Assembly (NCBI GenBank): GCA_019120115.1
Contig: DWVS01000148.1
Span: 1 to 14,214 of the forward strand
DNA: 14,214 nt
Direction of reading: 5' to 3'
DNA from: Eisenbergiella intestinigallinarum
GTDB taxonomy: Bacteria; Bacillota; Clostridia; Lachnospirales; Lachnospiraceae
Shown: one piece after another, positions 1 to 6,893 of the stretch
Position numbering within the stretch: position 1 is the stretch's first letter
How the letters are laid out: each line of letters opens with the position of its first letter
Position numbers and translations under genes: made by a program
The notes under the pieces: generated by a model
Database searches by the model: none
Seen by the model: the letters and a program-made list of their open reading frames with translations, nothing else
Told to the model about the DNA's origin: nothing

Positions 1-793
1 CCTCCGCCATCCGGACGGCACGCACGTTCTCCTTCACATCGTGCACCCGCACATGGGAACATCCGGAAAGCACCGCAAACACCGTAGTCACAAGCGTGCC
101 CTCCAGCCGTTCGGTAACCGGCACATCCAGCGTCAGCCCGATCACCGATTTCCGGGACGCGCCCAGAAGCACCGGGCGGCCGAGTTCACGCAAGCCCCCC
201 AGATTGGCAAGCACCTCCAGGTTCTGCTCTTTTGTTTTGGCAAAGCCCACGCCGGGATCCAGAATGATATGCTCCCTTTTCATCCCCGCCCGTTCGGCAA
301 TGGCAAGGGTCTCCTGCAGGTCCGCCTTCAGCTCCGGAAGGAAATCCCCATATTCCGCCTGCCTGCGGTTGTGCATCAGGCAGCAGGGCAGGCCGCTCTC
401 CGCGAGAAAGGCCGCCATCTGTCCTTCATCGTATTTCAGGCCCCAGATATCGTTGATCAGATCCGCTCCTGCCTGCGCTCCCGCACGGGCCACTTCATAT
501 TTATAGGTATCCAGGGAGACCGGAACGTCAAACCTGGCCTTCACCGCCTCGATCACCGGCGCCACCCGCTCGATCTCCTCTTCGTCGGAAATCTGCACGT
601 GTCCGGGTCTGGTGGATTCTCCGCCGATGTCCAGCACGTCCATTCCCTCCTGAACCATTCTCTCCACCTGACACAGCGCAGCGTCCAGCCGGTCATATTT
701 TCCGCCGTCCGAAAAGGAATCCGGTGTCACATTCAGAATTCCCCAGATGTAAGTCCTGCCGCTGTCCAAAAATTCTTTATTGCCGATACGCAT
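1..793 (-). CDS. folP: Dihydropteroate synthase (partial, C-terminal end cut by window edge)
   Basis: Condenses 6-hydroxymethyl-dihydropterin pyrophosphate with p-aminobenzoate to give dihydropteroate; cytoplasmic TIM-barrel enzyme and the target of sulfonamides. My translation of the minus strand gives about 264 residues. It shows NVTPDSFSDGG near the N-terminus, DIGGESTRPG, LINDIWG, the DPGVGFAKT loop and GASRKS, all DHPS signatures, and it ends at the left edge in VHDVKENVRAVRMAE, so probably only a few residues are missing. The ATG at 793 is preceded by an AAAGGA-like site about 11 bases upstream. An ATG at 804 is out of frame. It is the fourth gene of the folate operon, starting 35 bases after the HD gene stop. 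folK/folB often follow folP in such operons, but that lies outside the window. Confidence 0.95.
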   Translation of the reverse strand, partial: MRIGNKEFLDSGRTYIWGILNVTPDSFSDGGKYDRLDAALCQVERMVQEGMDVLDIGGESTRPGHVQISDEEEIERVAPVIEAVKARFDVPVSLDTYKYEVARAGAQAGADLINDIWGLKYDEGQMAAFLAESGLPCCLMHNRRQAEYGDFLPELKADLQETLAIAERAGMKREHIILDPGVGFAKTKEQNLEVLANLGGLRELGRPVLLGASRKSVIGLTLDVPVTERLEGTLVTTVFAVLSGCSHVRVHDVKENVRAVRMAE

Positions 794-828
794 TGTTTTT
801 TCATTCCTTTCCGTTTTTTCGTTCCCGG

Positions 829-1311
829 TCACAGCCGGATCTTCCGATTCTTTTTTCCCTCCGGCCAGTTGCATTTCGCTTCTACCTTACAGGAAAAACA
901 GCTTCTGCTCAGCTTGTCGGCCCGGTAGAGCAGCCCGGTCAGCCCGGCGGTTTCTGCGCTTTTGGGATTCCGGTGTTCCCGGATAGCCGCAAGAATGCTT
1001 TCCCGTTCCTCTTCCGCAAATCCGCATTCCACAAGAATCTGCGGCGCGATCTGCGCGCTGGCCTTCTCATGGGGCGTTCCGTCTTCATACTGCCGCCATC
1101 TGCCGCAGTCGTGAAGCAGGGCCGCTGCGTAGATGAGCTCCTGTCCCACTCCGGCCTCTTCCTGCAGATTCAATATCCAGGCAATGCGCGCCACATCCAG
1201 AAAATGCGCCATATCATGCCGGCAGAATCGTCTGTCTTTCTCCGCCGCCTCATTTTTTCTCAGGCACTCCTGATAACCGTAATGCTCCAGAATCCGATTC
1301 ACCCGTTCCAT
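829..1311 (-). CDS. HD-domain metal-dependent phosphohydrolase of the folate operon
   Basis: A 160-residue HD-superfamily protein. The expected ligands can be seen as H36 (AHFLDV), H67-D68 (LLHDCG) and D132 (RADKLS), with further His at 81 and 113. HD proteins of this type hydrolyse phosphate esters or nucleotides. The C-terminus carries a Cys cluster C138-x2-C141-x5-C147 followed by NWPEGKKN, which may bind a metal. Start chosen at 1311 because AGGAGG sits just upstream; the ATG 24 bases earlier (1335) has no good ribosome site. It lies between folE and folP, 64 bases after the folE stop, so a role in pterin metabolism is likely. A possible role is dephosphorylation of dihydroneopterin triphosphate, a step with no dedicated enzyme visible here. 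That role is inference; the fold call is firm. Confidence 0.88.
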   Translation of the reverse strand: MERVNRILEHYGYQECLRKNEAAEKDRRFCRHDMAHFLDVARIAWILNLQEEAGVGQELIYAAALLHDCGRWRQYEDGTPHEKASAQIAPQILVECGFAEEERESILAAIREHRNPKSAETAGLTGLLYRADKLSRSCFSCKVEAKCNWPEGKKNRKIRL

Positions 1312-1317
1312 CCGCTT

Positions 1318-1323
1318 CCTCCT
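1318..1323 (-). promoter_or_regulatory. Ribosome binding site AGGAGG deciding the HD-gene start
   Basis: On the minus strand a perfect AGGAGG lies 6 bases before the ATG at 1311. The longer in-frame start at 1335 is preceded only by a weak CGGAA. This supports the shorter 160-residue HD protein. Confidence 0.75.
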
Positions 1324-1375
1324 GCCGCTGCCCATTTCCGAAGCAGTGCGCTCCGGCCCGCATCCGCCCTCATTC

Positions 1376-1933
1376 TCATACGCCCAGCATGCGGTAAAAG
1401 CTCTCCCTCAGTCCGGCATCTTTTTCAAAAGCCCCCCGCATGGCCACCGTCACCGTTTTGCTGCCGGGCTTTTTGATGCCCCGCATGGTCATGCACATAT
1501 GCTCCGCCTCCAGAAGCACCATAACTCCCTTCGGATGCAGGTTCTCCATCAGCGCGTCCGCCACCTGCGCGGTGAGCCGCTCCTGCAGCTGCAGCCGTCT
1601 CGCATACACCTCCACGGTACGGGCCAGCTTGCTTAAGCCTGCCACCCGGCCGTCCGGCAGATAGGCCACATGCGCCTTTCCGAAAAAGGGAAGCATGTGG
1701 TGTTCACAGATGGAATAAAAGGTGATGTCCTTTTCCAGAACGATCCCCGACTCAGTCACTTCAAACTGTCTGGAAAGCGGCTCCGCCGCGTCCTGGTCCA
1801 TCCCCGCGAACAGCTCCTCATACATCCGCGCGATCCGCTGCGGCGTTTCCAGAAGCCCTTCCCGCTCTGTATCCTCTCCGATTCCCTCCAGAAGGAGACG
1901 GACTCCCTCCTCAATTTTTTCTTTGTTTACCAT
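1376..1933 (-). CDS. folE: GTP cyclohydrolase I
   Basis: Converts GTP to 7,8-dihydroneopterin triphosphate, the first step of folate synthesis; a cytoplasmic homodecamer in characterised members. The 185-residue product is normal family length. It contains the zinc ligands C76 and H79 in SICEHHMLPF and C147 in EHMCMTMRG, plus the conserved GLSKLARTVEVYARRLQLQERLT stretch (residues 99-121, catalytic and subunit region) and the family N-terminal segment GEDTEREGLLETP. The start at 1933 (MVNKEK) has GGAGGA five bases upstream. Longer in-frame versions reaching 2035 read back into folC and lack family similarity. The first 23 bases overlap the end of folC, so translational coupling is likely. The Cys/His/Cys set marks it as the zinc type (FolE), not FolE2. 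Confidence 0.97.
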   Translation of the reverse strand: MVNKEKIEEGVRLLLEGIGEDTEREGLLETPQRIARMYEELFAGMDQDAAEPLSRQFEVTESGIVLEKDITFYSICEHHMLPFFGKAHVAYLPDGRVAGLSKLARTVEVYARRLQLQERLTAQVADALMENLHPKGVMVLLEAEHMCMTMRGIKKPGSKTVTVAMRGAFEKDAGLRESFYRMLGV

Positions 1934-3236
1934 GATTTCCTCCATTCTGAAGTGTCTCCAAAGCTGTGCTTTCCAGGAGCTTTCTCTGAAAGGACAGGGA
2001 GCCGAAGGCCACGACAACGCCATCCTTTCCCGCAAGGAGCCTTGCCAGCTCCGCCGCCTCCTGCGGGCTGTCCGCCGCCGTCACATTCGCGCAGTACGGC
2101 CTGACCAGGTCCGCCAGAAGAAGCGGCGGCATGGAACGGGGATTCTCACTGTCCGAGGTGGTGATCACCGCTGACGGAGCGTCACAGGTGAGGCGGACGA
2201 TCTTTTCCGCCTCCTTGTCCTTTAATATTCCCATTATATAGACGATTCTCCGATTTGTAAAATAAAACCGGACCGATTCCATCAGCCGTCTCGCTCCGTC
2301 TTCATTGTGCGCCCCGTCCACCACGAACAGCGGTTTCCCCTCAAACACCTGAAAACGGCCGGGCCAGGCGGCTTCCGCAAGCCCCTGCCTTACCTTTTCC
2401 ACGGAAGCCGGAAATCCCGTTTCCGAAAGCGCCCGGAGCGCCTCCAGAGCCAGAACGGCATTGTCGATCTGCCAGGTTCCCGCCAGAGAAATGGACAGAT
2501 TTTTCAGGCCGCCGTAGGAAAAACGCTGCCCCTTCAGGCTGCGCCGGATTCCGGAAGCCTTCTCCGGGTCTGCCACCACAAGCGAACAGCCTTTTTCCTC
2601 ACATGCCGACCGGATCACCTCCATGGCTTCCTGCGGCTGTTTCAGGCTCACTACCCGGCTGCCCGGCTTGATGATTCCGGCCTTTTGTACGGCGATCTTT
2701 CCAAGGGTATCTCCCAGCGCGCCCATGTGATCCATGCTGATGGAAACAAGCACGCAGACCAGAGGAGCCGGGATCACATTGGTCGCGTCCTCCAGACCGC
2801 CCATCCCCGTCTCCAGCACGACGATGTCGCAGCCCTTTTCCTGAAGCCAGAGGAAGGCCAGCGCCGTTTCCACTTCAAAATAAGTGGGATGCGAAAAGCC
2901 CTCCGCCGCAAGCTCTTCCGCCGCCCGGCTCACCCGTTCCATATATCTTGCGTATTCCGCCCTGGCGATCATTTTCCGGTTCACCTGAAAGCTCTCCCGA
3001 GGCTCCAGCACCGCCGGAGAGGAATAGGTTCCGGTCCGATATCCTGACCGGGAGAGAACGGATGAGAGCATAGCGAGCACGCTGCCTTTGCCGTTTGTGC
3101 CCGCGATGTGGACATACTTCAGCTCTTCCTGCGGATTTCCCAGCTTTTTCAGAAGCCTTCTGATACTGTCAAGTCCCGGAACAATGCCGTATTGTTTGCA
3201 CCCTTCTACATATTCCAACGCTTCCTGATAATTCAT
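1911..3236 (-). CDS. folC: Folylpolyglutamate synthase / dihydrofolate synthase
   Basis: An ATP-dependent Mur-ligase-family enzyme that adds glutamate to dihydropteroate and/or to folates; cytoplasmic. The 441-residue product has the P-loop IAGTNGKGSV (residues 44-53), a substrate region TYFEVETALAF (118-128), LETGMGGLEDATNVI (141-155), SISMDHMGALGDTLGKIA and the probable carbamylated Lys in AVQKAGII (K185). The C-terminal domain signature VDGAHNEDGA is at 306-315. Start chosen at 3236 (MNYQEALEYV), where GGAG lies seven bases upstream. The open frame continues upstream to a GTG at 3317, but those extra residues have no family character. First gene of the operon; its 3' end overlaps folE by 23 bases. 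Whether it has both DHFS and FPGS activity cannot be told from the sequence. Confidence 0.95.
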   Translation of the reverse strand: MNYQEALEYVEGCKQYGIVPGLDSIRRLLKKLGNPQEELKYVHIAGTNGKGSVLAMLSSVLSRSGYRTGTYSSPAVLEPRESFQVNRKMIARAEYARYMERVSRAAEELAAEGFSHPTYFEVETALAFLWLQEKGCDIVVLETGMGGLEDATNVIPAPLVCVLVSISMDHMGALGDTLGKIAVQKAGIIKPGSRVVSLKQPQEAMEVIRSACEEKGCSLVVADPEKASGIRRSLKGQRFSYGGLKNLSISLAGTWQIDNAVLALEALRALSETGFPASVEKVRQGLAEAAWPGRFQVFEGKPLFVVDGAHNEDGARRLMESVRFYFTNRRIVYIMGILKDKEAEKIVRLTCDAPSAVITTSDSENPRSMPPLLLADLVRPYCANVTAADSPQEAAELARLLAGKDGVVVAFGSLSFQRKLLESTALETLQNGGNHGKQRKN

Positions 3237-3324
3237 GTTTTTCTCCAATTCCGTTTTTGAACATCCGTCTTTCTGACGGCAGATTTCCAGGGATAAAAAT
3301 AAAAAAAACGGATACACTGTCCGT
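3237..3324. other. Divergent intergenic region between folC and the CmpB-like gene
   Basis: This 88-base AT-rich gap must serve both divergent units. It has an A-run followed by a short dyad, ACGGA-7-TCCGT (3308-3324), that abuts the plus-strand ATG, and a small hairpin CCGTC-5-GACGG. No convincing -35/-10 pair was found on either strand, so no promoter is called. Confidence 0.45.
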
Positions 3325-3735
3325 ATGCGGAAATTATTTCAAAACTTTATCAAATGCGGCATCCTTGGCTGGTGCCTGGAAATTTCATTCACTGCCCTGA
3401 ACGCCCTGCGCAGAAGGGACTATACCCTGCGGGGCGTCACCTCTCTGTGGATGTTTCCCATCTACGGAGCAGGCTGTCTTCTTACGCCTTTTTTCCGTCT
3501 GCTCGGCCGCCTGCACTGGGCAGTGCGCGGCAGTATTTATGCCGCACTCATCTTTGCTGCCGAATATGTGTCCGGAAGCCTGCTCTGGAAAAAGGATCTC
3601 TGTCCCTGGGACTATGAAAAGGCCCGCTGGAACGTGAGCCGTCTCATACGGCTGGACTATTTCCCCTGCTGGGCCGCCACAGGCCTTTTGATGGAACGTG
3701 CAACGAGGGACGCAGGACGCGTCCCCCGACATTGA
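3325..3735 (+). CDS. Small CmpB-like (PF06541) integral membrane protein
   Basis: A 136-residue protein with about four hydrophobic segments (roughly residues 10-25, 40-60, 68-88 and 110-125). It carries the hallmark pattern of the family annotated as putative ABC-transporter type IV / CmpB: an N-terminal GWCLEISF segment, then AEYVSGSLLWK, CPWDY (93-97) and RWNVSRLIRLDY (101-112). The molecular role of the family is not established, and no ATPase or binding protein lies beside it, so calling it a transporter would be unsafe. Inner-membrane location is expected. The ATG at 3325 lacks a clear ribosome site, so start confidence is moderate. It is divergent from folC and convergent with the MATE gene. 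The hydrophilic C-terminal tail (RDAGRVPRH) is short. Confidence 0.82.
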   Translation: MRKLFQNFIKCGILGWCLEISFTALNALRRRDYTLRGVTSLWMFPIYGAGCLLTPFFRLLGRLHWAVRGSIYAALIFAAEYVSGSLLWKKDLCPWDYEKARWNVSRLIRLDYFPCWAATGLLMERATRDAGRVPRH

Positions 3736-3752
3736 AGCCGCGGCCCCCCTGC

Positions 3753-3765
3753 GGATGTCGCATCC
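3753..3765. other. Small hairpin between convergent genes
   Basis: GGATG-3-CATCC lies in the 42-base gap between the convergent CmpB-like and MATE genes. There is no T-tract on either side, so it is not a typical intrinsic terminator, although it is the only structure available there. Confidence 0.3.
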
Positions 3766-3777
3766 ACGGATGGCCCG

Positions 3778-5178
3778 TCAGTTATTCTGCGCTGCGGCCT
3801 GCTCCTGTGCCGCCAGCTTATCCCGTTCCATTTTCTTCATGGTAAACCGGTAAGCAATGAAAAGGAAGATCCCGGCGAAGCACCAGGCGCTGGCATTCGC
3901 CAGACACACGCCCTCATAACTTAAGAGACTCGCAGCAACAACTGCAAGCACCGCGCGGCTTAACAGCTCTACCACGCCGCCCATCATGGGCATGAGCGCA
4001 TAGCCGCAGCTCTGCATCACATTCCGGTAGATATAGATCATGCCAAGCGGGATGAAAAACGCGCCGCAGATCACAATATAGGTTCTCGCGTAGACGAGCA
4101 CCTCGTCAATATTTTCAGATACAAACAGCCTGATAATCCAGGGAAGAGCAAACTGCACAGCCACATAAATGAATACGGCATAAACAGCCGAAATCCAGAA
4201 CGCGATCCGGCTTCCCTTTTTAATTCTGTCCAGATCGTTAACGCCCCTGTTCTGGCCGCAATAGGTCGCCATGGTCATTCCCATCGCCACAAACACCTGT
4301 GTCACCAGCTGTTCCACCTTGCAGGCCGCCGTATAGGCCGCGATGACCGTGGATCCCAACAGGTTCAGAGCCGCCTGCACCATGATGGTTCCCACCGCCG
4401 TAATGGAGAATTGCAACGCCATCGGAACGCCCACAGAAATCTGATTGCGCACACACCAGCGGTCCAGCCGGAAGTGTTCCTTTCGCAGAGAAAGCACCGG
4501 CACCTTTTTGATCATATAAATCAGGCACAGCACACCGGAAATTCCCTGGGAGGCCACCGTTGCAATAGCCGCACCCGCAACGCCCATATGGAAATTGATG
4601 ATCAGAACCAGATCCCCGACCACATTGATGCCAGCGGAAAGAATCAGGAAATACAGGGGAACCTTACTGTTCCCCACCGCCCGCAGGATACTGGAAAGCA
4701 GGTTATAGAGAACGGAACAGCCCATTCCCCAGCAGATGATCAGGATATATGTTCTGGACATCTGCATGATGTCCTCCGGCGTCTGCATCACGCCAAGCAG
4801 CCAGTCCATGATCAGCACGCTCACCGCCGTCATCACGATGGTGACGATTACAGAAAGGACAGCGGCATTTCCCACGCTCTTCTTCATCCCCTCCATATCG
4901 CCTGCGCCGAACCGCTGCGCTGTCTGCACCGTAAAGCCGGTGGTCAGTCCCTGCAGAAACCCCAGGATCAGAAAAGAGATCGTACCTGTTGCTCCCACCG
5001 CGGCCAACGCCTGCACGCCTACAAAACGGCCCACGATCACCGTGTCTGCCAGGTTATAAAGCTGCTGAAACAGATTTCCGAGAATGATCGGAATGATAAA
5101 TTTTACAATCAGCCTGAAAGGGCTGCCCTTTGTCATATCCAGTTCCATTGTTCGTAACGCTTCCTTCTTCTGGTTCAT
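3778..5178 (-). CDS. MATE family multidrug/toxin efflux transporter
   Basis: A 466-residue polytopic membrane protein of the MATE superfamily, which exports organic cations, drugs or metabolites using an ion gradient. Twelve hydrophobic segments are apparent. The N-terminal region has the family pattern MTKGSPFRLIVKFIIP, then NLFQQLYNLADTVIVGRFVG and ALAAVGATGTISFLI (residues 35-70). The second half repeats the fold, as expected for two six-helix bundles. The C-terminus is a charged cytoplasmic tail rich in Ala and Gln. It begins 14 bases after the PH-domain gene stop and is probably co-transcribed with it. The ATG at 5178 has no strong ribosome site. An internal ATG at 5148 (MELDMTKG) is a realistic alternative and fits typical homologue N-termini. 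Substrate cannot be deduced. Confidence 0.94.
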   Translation of the reverse strand: MNQKKEALRTMELDMTKGSPFRLIVKFIIPIILGNLFQQLYNLADTVIVGRFVGVQALAAVGATGTISFLILGFLQGLTTGFTVQTAQRFGAGDMEGMKKSVGNAAVLSVIVTIVMTAVSVLIMDWLLGVMQTPEDIMQMSRTYILIICWGMGCSVLYNLLSSILRAVGNSKVPLYFLILSAGINVVGDLVLIINFHMGVAGAAIATVASQGISGVLCLIYMIKKVPVLSLRKEHFRLDRWCVRNQISVGVPMALQFSITAVGTIMVQAALNLLGSTVIAAYTAACKVEQLVTQVFVAMGMTMATYCGQNRGVNDLDRIKKGSRIAFWISAVYAVFIYVAVQFALPWIIRLFVSENIDEVLVYARTYIVICGAFFIPLGMIYIYRNVMQSCGYALMPMMGGVVELLSRAVLAVVAASLLSYEGVCLANASAWCFAGIFLFIAYRFTMKKMERDKLAAQEQAAAQNN

Positions 5179-5191
5179 GTATTTTCAGATT

Positions 5192-5590
5192 TTACAGATC
5201 GACGTCTTCCGCGTCCGTTTCCTCCGCTCCGATATCCAGCATATTCATGGTCCTTCTGCGCCTGCGCGCCTTTTCCGAAGCTTCCAGGATAAAATTCTTG
5301 ACCGAACGGGCATTCTTCACATTCTGGATCAGCAGGGTCGGACTTGTGGTGTCGCCCGTAAAGCACCGCACCGTCCCAAGGCCGAAGATGCGCTGCGGCA
5401 GGGACTCCAGCAGTTCCACGTCCTGCACCTTATACATGTAGCAGTCGTTTTCCTTCTTATTTAAGAAGCCTTCCGACACCGTAATCATATCCTCCCCCAC
5501 CGTGTAAACCGTAAAGGTAAAGGGAAGTCCAAAGAAAAGCCAGCGTTTTCTCTCACGAAATTGAATTTCTCCGTTTATTCTTTCGTCCAT
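5192..5590 (-). CDS. Bacterial PH-domain (YdbT/YdbS-like) protein
   Basis: A 132-residue protein resembling the bacterial pleckstrin-homology-like domain (bPH_2 family). The central part, FTFTVYTVGEDMITVSEGFLNKKENDCYMYKVQDVEL, reads as the characteristic beta strands (residues about 24-60), followed by QRIFGLGTVRCFTGDTTSPTLLIQNVKNA and a helix ending in a basic ARRRRR patch. The C-terminal tail is acidic. Only one weakly hydrophobic stretch is present near residues 17-30, so membrane anchoring is uncertain. The ATG at 5588-5590 has GGAAG five bases upstream. It is the first gene of a likely two-gene unit with the MATE transporter, downstream of a clear sigma-A promoter. Function of the family is largely unknown. 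Confidence 0.8.
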   Translation of the reverse strand: MDERINGEIQFRERKRWLFFGLPFTFTVYTVGEDMITVSEGFLNKKENDCYMYKVQDVELLESLPQRIFGLGTVRCFTGDTTSPTLLIQNVKNARSVKNFILEASEKARRRRRTMNMLDIGAEETDAEDVDL

Positions 5591-5641
5591 CTAAACTTCC
5601 TTTCCGAAGCGCATGCGCTCTCTCAAGCCCATTGATTCGTG

Positions 5642-5655
5642 TAGATTATAATCTA
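5642..5655. repeat. 14-bp perfect palindrome over the PH-gene -10 box
   Basis: TAGATTATAATCTA reads the same on both strands and contains the -10 hexamer of the leftward promoter as well as a TATAAT on the plus strand. It could be an operator, or a symmetric -10. No suitably spaced plus-strand -35 was found for it. Confidence 0.6.
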
Positions 5656-5673
5656 TCTCCTGCTCTTTTGCAA
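5645..5673 (-). promoter_or_regulatory. Sigma-A promoter for the PH-domain/MATE unit
   Basis: On the minus strand the -35 TTGCAA (5668-5673) is separated by exactly 17 bases from a perfect TATAAT (5645-5650). Transcription would begin near 5638 and leave a leader of about 50 bases before the ATG at 5590. Confidence 0.8.
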
Positions 5674-5712
5674 AGGTTTTCTACAGGATTTTCATTCTGC
5701 GTTTTCCGGCTC

Positions 5713-5741
5713 TTGCAACCGTCTGCCTCCTGTGCTATAAT
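5713..5741 (+). promoter_or_regulatory. Sigma-A promoter for pyrBI
   Basis: The -35 TTGCAA (5713-5718), a 17-base spacer and a perfect TATAAT (5736-5741) lie 198 bases before the pyrB ATG. The predicted start near 5748 gives a long leader holding a short ORF and a terminator-like hairpin. The hexamers and spacing are identical to those of the divergent PH-gene promoter, with 39 bases between the two -35 boxes. Confidence 0.82.
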
Positions 5742-5780
5742 GGCACGAAAGCAAACGGAAAACGTGTCGGGAGAGACAAA

Positions 5781-5825
5781 ATGAGGACAAGCGCAGGACG
5801 CCTTAATTGCAGAAATTCAAGCTGA
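5781..5825 (+). CDS. Putative 14-residue leader peptide of pyrB
   Basis: A short ORF, MRTSAGRLNCRNSS followed by TGA, starts about 33 bases into the predicted transcript. It has a good ribosome site GGGAGAG five bases upstream of its ATG. Its stop codon (5823-5825) touches the first base of the 5' arm of the downstream hairpin, so a ribosome finishing the peptide would cover that arm. This is the geometry of translation-coupled attenuators such as E. coli pyrL-pyrBI. Translation is inferred from sequence only; the ORF is short enough to be chance. Confidence 0.5.
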   Translation: MRTSAGRLNCRNSS

Positions 5826-5864
5826 AATCGAAGGGATTTTCTTTCTCTTCGATTTTATTTTGCG
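5825..5864 (+). terminator. Candidate pyrimidine attenuator hairpin in the pyrB leader
   Basis: AAATCGAAG (5825-5833) pairs perfectly with CTTCGATTT (5847-5855) around a 13-base loop that is mostly T and C. It is followed by a T-rich run (TTTTATTTT). The stem is AT-rich, so it would be a modest terminator. It lies 75 bases upstream of pyrB, with no gene between. The pyrimidine-rich loop and tail could slow polymerase when UTP or CTP is short. I saw no match to the PyrR-binding loop consensus in the leader. Confidence 0.55.
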
Positions 5865-5938
5865 CTGTGCGCACCGCGGGCGGCCGCTTGCCGTAATCCA
5901 CTGCCGTTTTCTTTAGGGACAAGGAAGGAGACAAAAAC

Positions 5939-6862
5939 ATGAGACATTTGATGAACCCTCTTGATTTTTCCGTAGAGGAGCTGGACAGGCTGTTTGAGCT
6001 TGCTGCCGATATTGAAGCGAATCCGGCTGCCTTTTCGCACGCCTGCGCAGGGAAAAAGCTCGCCACCTGCTTCTATGAGCCCAGCACCAGAACCCGGCTG
6101 AGTTTTGAGGCCGCCATGCTGAATCTGGGCGGAAGCGTACTCGGCTTCTCCGACGCGGCGTCTTCCTCCGCCTCCAAAGGGGAAAGCGTTGCTGACACCA
6201 TCCGCATCATTTCCTGCTATGCGGATATCTGCGCCATGCGCCATCCCAAAGAAGGTGCTCCCATGGTCGCAGCATCCTTTTCCGGCATCCCCGTCATCAA
6301 TGCAGGCGATGGCGGTCATCAGCATCCCACCCAGACGCTGACGGATCTGATGACCATCCGCAGCCTGAAGGGACGGCTGAACCATCTGACGGTCGGTCTG
6401 TGCGGCGACCTGAAATTCGGACGCACCGTACATTCCCTCATCAATGCCCTTTCCAGATATGATAACATCCGGTTCATTTTCATCTCTCCGGAAGAACTTC
6501 GTGTTCCTGACTATGTCATCGAGATGCTGAAGGAGAAAAACATTCCCTACGAAGAGGTCATACGTCTGGAAGACAGCCTGCCGCAGCTGGACCTTCTGTA
6601 CATGACCCGGGTACAAAGGGAACGCTTCTTTAATGAGGAGGACTATATCCGCCTGAAGGATTTCTATATTCTGGACAAAGCGAAACTGAGCCTTGCTCCT
6701 GCGGATATGCTTGTCCTGCACCCGCTCCCAAGAGTGAATGAAATTTCCGTAGATGTGGACAATGACCCCCGTGCCGTCTATTTTAAACAGGCTCAGTACG
6801 GCGTATATGTCCGCATGGCCCTGATCCTCACCCTGCTCGGACTCGCGGACAGGAACGCGTAA
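5939..6862 (+). CDS. pyrB: Aspartate carbamoyltransferase catalytic chain
   Basis: Joins carbamoyl phosphate and L-aspartate to N-carbamoyl-aspartate, the committed step of de novo pyrimidine synthesis; cytoplasmic. The 307-residue product is full length. The carbamoyl phosphate loop STRTR (49-53), the lysine loop SKGES (79-83), HPTQTLTDL (129-137), the RVQRERF segment (224-230) and HPLPR (261-265) are all present, so it should be catalytically intact. AAGGAG lies eight bases before the ATG. It is followed 93 bases later by pyrI, so the enzyme is probably the allosteric catalytic/regulatory holoenzyme of the E. coli type. The leader carries a possible attenuator. Confidence 0.98.
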   Translation: MRHLMNPLDFSVEELDRLFELAADIEANPAAFSHACAGKKLATCFYEPSTRTRLSFEAAMLNLGGSVLGFSDAASSSASKGESVADTIRIISCYADICAMRHPKEGAPMVAASFSGIPVINAGDGGHQHPTQTLTDLMTIRSLKGRLNHLTVGLCGDLKFGRTVHSLINALSRYDNIRFIFISPEELRVPDYVIEMLKEKNIPYEEVIRLEDSLPQLDLLYMTRVQRERFFNEEDYIRLKDFYILDKAKLSLAPADMLVLHPLPRVNEISVDVDNDPRAVYFKQAQYGVYVRMALILTLLGLADRNA

Positions 6863-6893
6863 ACGACTCCGCTCCCTGAGGCTGTGATTTGTG

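Noticed and set aside
41..928. 295-codon open frame on the plus strand opposite folP
   Set aside because: It is the antisense shadow of folP and the end of the HD gene; the sequence is His/Arg/Pro-rich and has no domain.
3237..3324. Riboswitch (for example tetrahydrofolate type) upstream of folC
   Set aside because: The gap is under 90 bases with only a small hairpin, too short for the THF riboswitch fold, and no conserved core was seen.
5748..5860. PyrR-binding leader
   Set aside because: The GUCGGGAGAGAC segment looked similar at first, but it does not fit the conserved CNGNGAGG-type loop; it serves better as the ribosome site of the short leader ORF.
5855..6721. 288-codon open frame on the minus strand opposite pyrB
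   Set aside because: Antisense to pyrB with all its motifs; composition is that of a shadow frame.
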